Assembly: GCF_040054535.1 (NCBI RefSeq)
Contig: NC_090788.1
Coordinates: 620,001 to 684,000, forward strand
Direction: 5' to 3'
Source: Antennarius striatus
Lineage: Eukaryota; Chordata; Actinopteri; Lophiiformes; Antennariidae
Length of the DNA: 64,000 nucleotides
Below, one piece after another: positions 52,594-64,000 of this stretch (its first letter is position 1; every line of letters starts with the position of its first letter). The notes under the pieces are model-generated. The model saw only the letters and a program-made list of their open reading frames with translations. It made no database searches and was not told the DNA's origin. Both the position numbers and the translations under genes were made by a program.

Positions 52594-52917
52594 TTTATTT
52601 GGTAGCTTTGGGGTAAATCAGGAGGAGGAGCTCTGCCCGAATGAAACAATGCTACATCACCTCTAGAACCATCAGGACGCGTTCGTCTGCTCGTCATTCG
52701 CTACGGGAAGAGAAGGACTCACTGGTAAAGGATGAACTCTACATTCTGATTGGTTTGGCTGGTCGAGTGTCGCCGTCGGAGGATTGGAGGAGGGTCTCCA
52801 TGAGGCGTCGGTGGCCAGCAGCTCCGGAACAGAGGAGAGGAAAAGGAAGGCAGGAGTCCTGTCAGGTCCAGCCGGGGGCAGGTGGGACGGGTTACCGGGT
52901 CCGGGGCGGGGGGGTCA
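52594..52917 (-). other. doc2 3' UTR, polyadenylation signal AATAAA at 52594-52599 (minus strand)
   Basis: TTTATT on the plus strand at 52594-52599 is the first signal after the stop, giving a 3' UTR of about 320 nt. Confidence 0.55.
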
Positions 52918-63765
<10,848 letters not shown>

Positions 63766-63854
63766 TACGAACATCCAGAGGAATTCTATCTAAAACTCAC
63801 CCACTGGTTACCGACATGTTCACAAAGAAAATAGTGTCTCCTGATAGAATCACA

Positions 63855-63873
63855 CCAAACACACACACACAGA

Positions 63874-63927
<54 letters not shown>
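63855..63927 (+). repeat. (CA)n microsatellite
   Basis: Two CA runs separated by GAACG, about 35 units in all, in a doc2 intron. Confidence 0.95.
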
Positions 63928-63930
<3 letters not shown>

Positions 63931-64000
63931 TGGTTAGAACACCAGCATCACTCACACAGATCAATTCTGACATCGTCACACTGTCACCTTCCAGAGCAAC

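Overview
The window is vertebrate nuclear DNA and almost certainly comes from a teleost fish, probably a percomorph. The coding exons are short and have GT/AG borders. They translate into proteins whose closest relatives, from memory, are vertebrate. The introns and spacers are small and packed with simple repeats and miniature transposons. No bacterial, organellar or viral gene is seen, and no tRNA or rRNA gene is supported. All exon borders below were worked out by hand from reading frame, splice consensus and similarity to remembered family sequences, so small border errors are possible.

Layout. (1) 1-6.1 kb, plus strand: the C-terminal 534 codons of rabaptin-5 (rabep1), whose 5' part lies outside the window. 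(2) 7.0-15.1 kb, plus strand: a complete six-exon mpzl1 (protein zero-like 1, an ITIM receptor). (3) 15.1-21.6 kb: its probable 3' UTR, then gene-free DNA with a LINE remnant and an AT-rich block. (4) 21.7-28.3 kb, plus strand: a complete eleven-exon rcc1l (mitochondrial RCC1-like protein). (5) 23.8-37.7 kb: a very large satellite domain that fills the last rcc1l intron and the DNA beyond the gene. (6) 37.8-46.0 kb, minus strand: a complete nine-exon castor2 (GATSL2, mTORC1 regulator). (7) 46.0-52.6 kb: spacer with two TIR elements and minisatellites. (8) 52.6-64 kb, minus strand: the last seven coding exons of a Doc2-type double C2-domain gene (doc2b-like), which continues past the right edge.

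The genes share no pathway or operon. Two of them act in membrane traffic (rabaptin-5 on early endosomes, Doc2 in calcium-triggered exocytosis), one is a cell-surface adhesion/signalling receptor, one is mitochondrial and one senses nutrient state. rcc1l and castor2 are also near each other in the human Williams-Beuren region (7q11.23), so that pair looks like retained synteny.

No new enzymatic or defence system was found. The most unusual signal is the satellite domain. It holds 29-bp units, each with an inverted repeat (AGTAATCAGATTACT in the intronic array), alternating with degenerate telomere-like cassettes. The arrays on the two sides of the rcc1l terminal exon point in opposite directions, so the exon sits in the loop of a multi-kilobase inverted repeat. 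Two minisatellites also look as if they grew out of splice sites: one in rabep1 multiplies a 5' splice site, and one in castor2 makes an AG-free stretch of about 468 nt before a 3' splice site.
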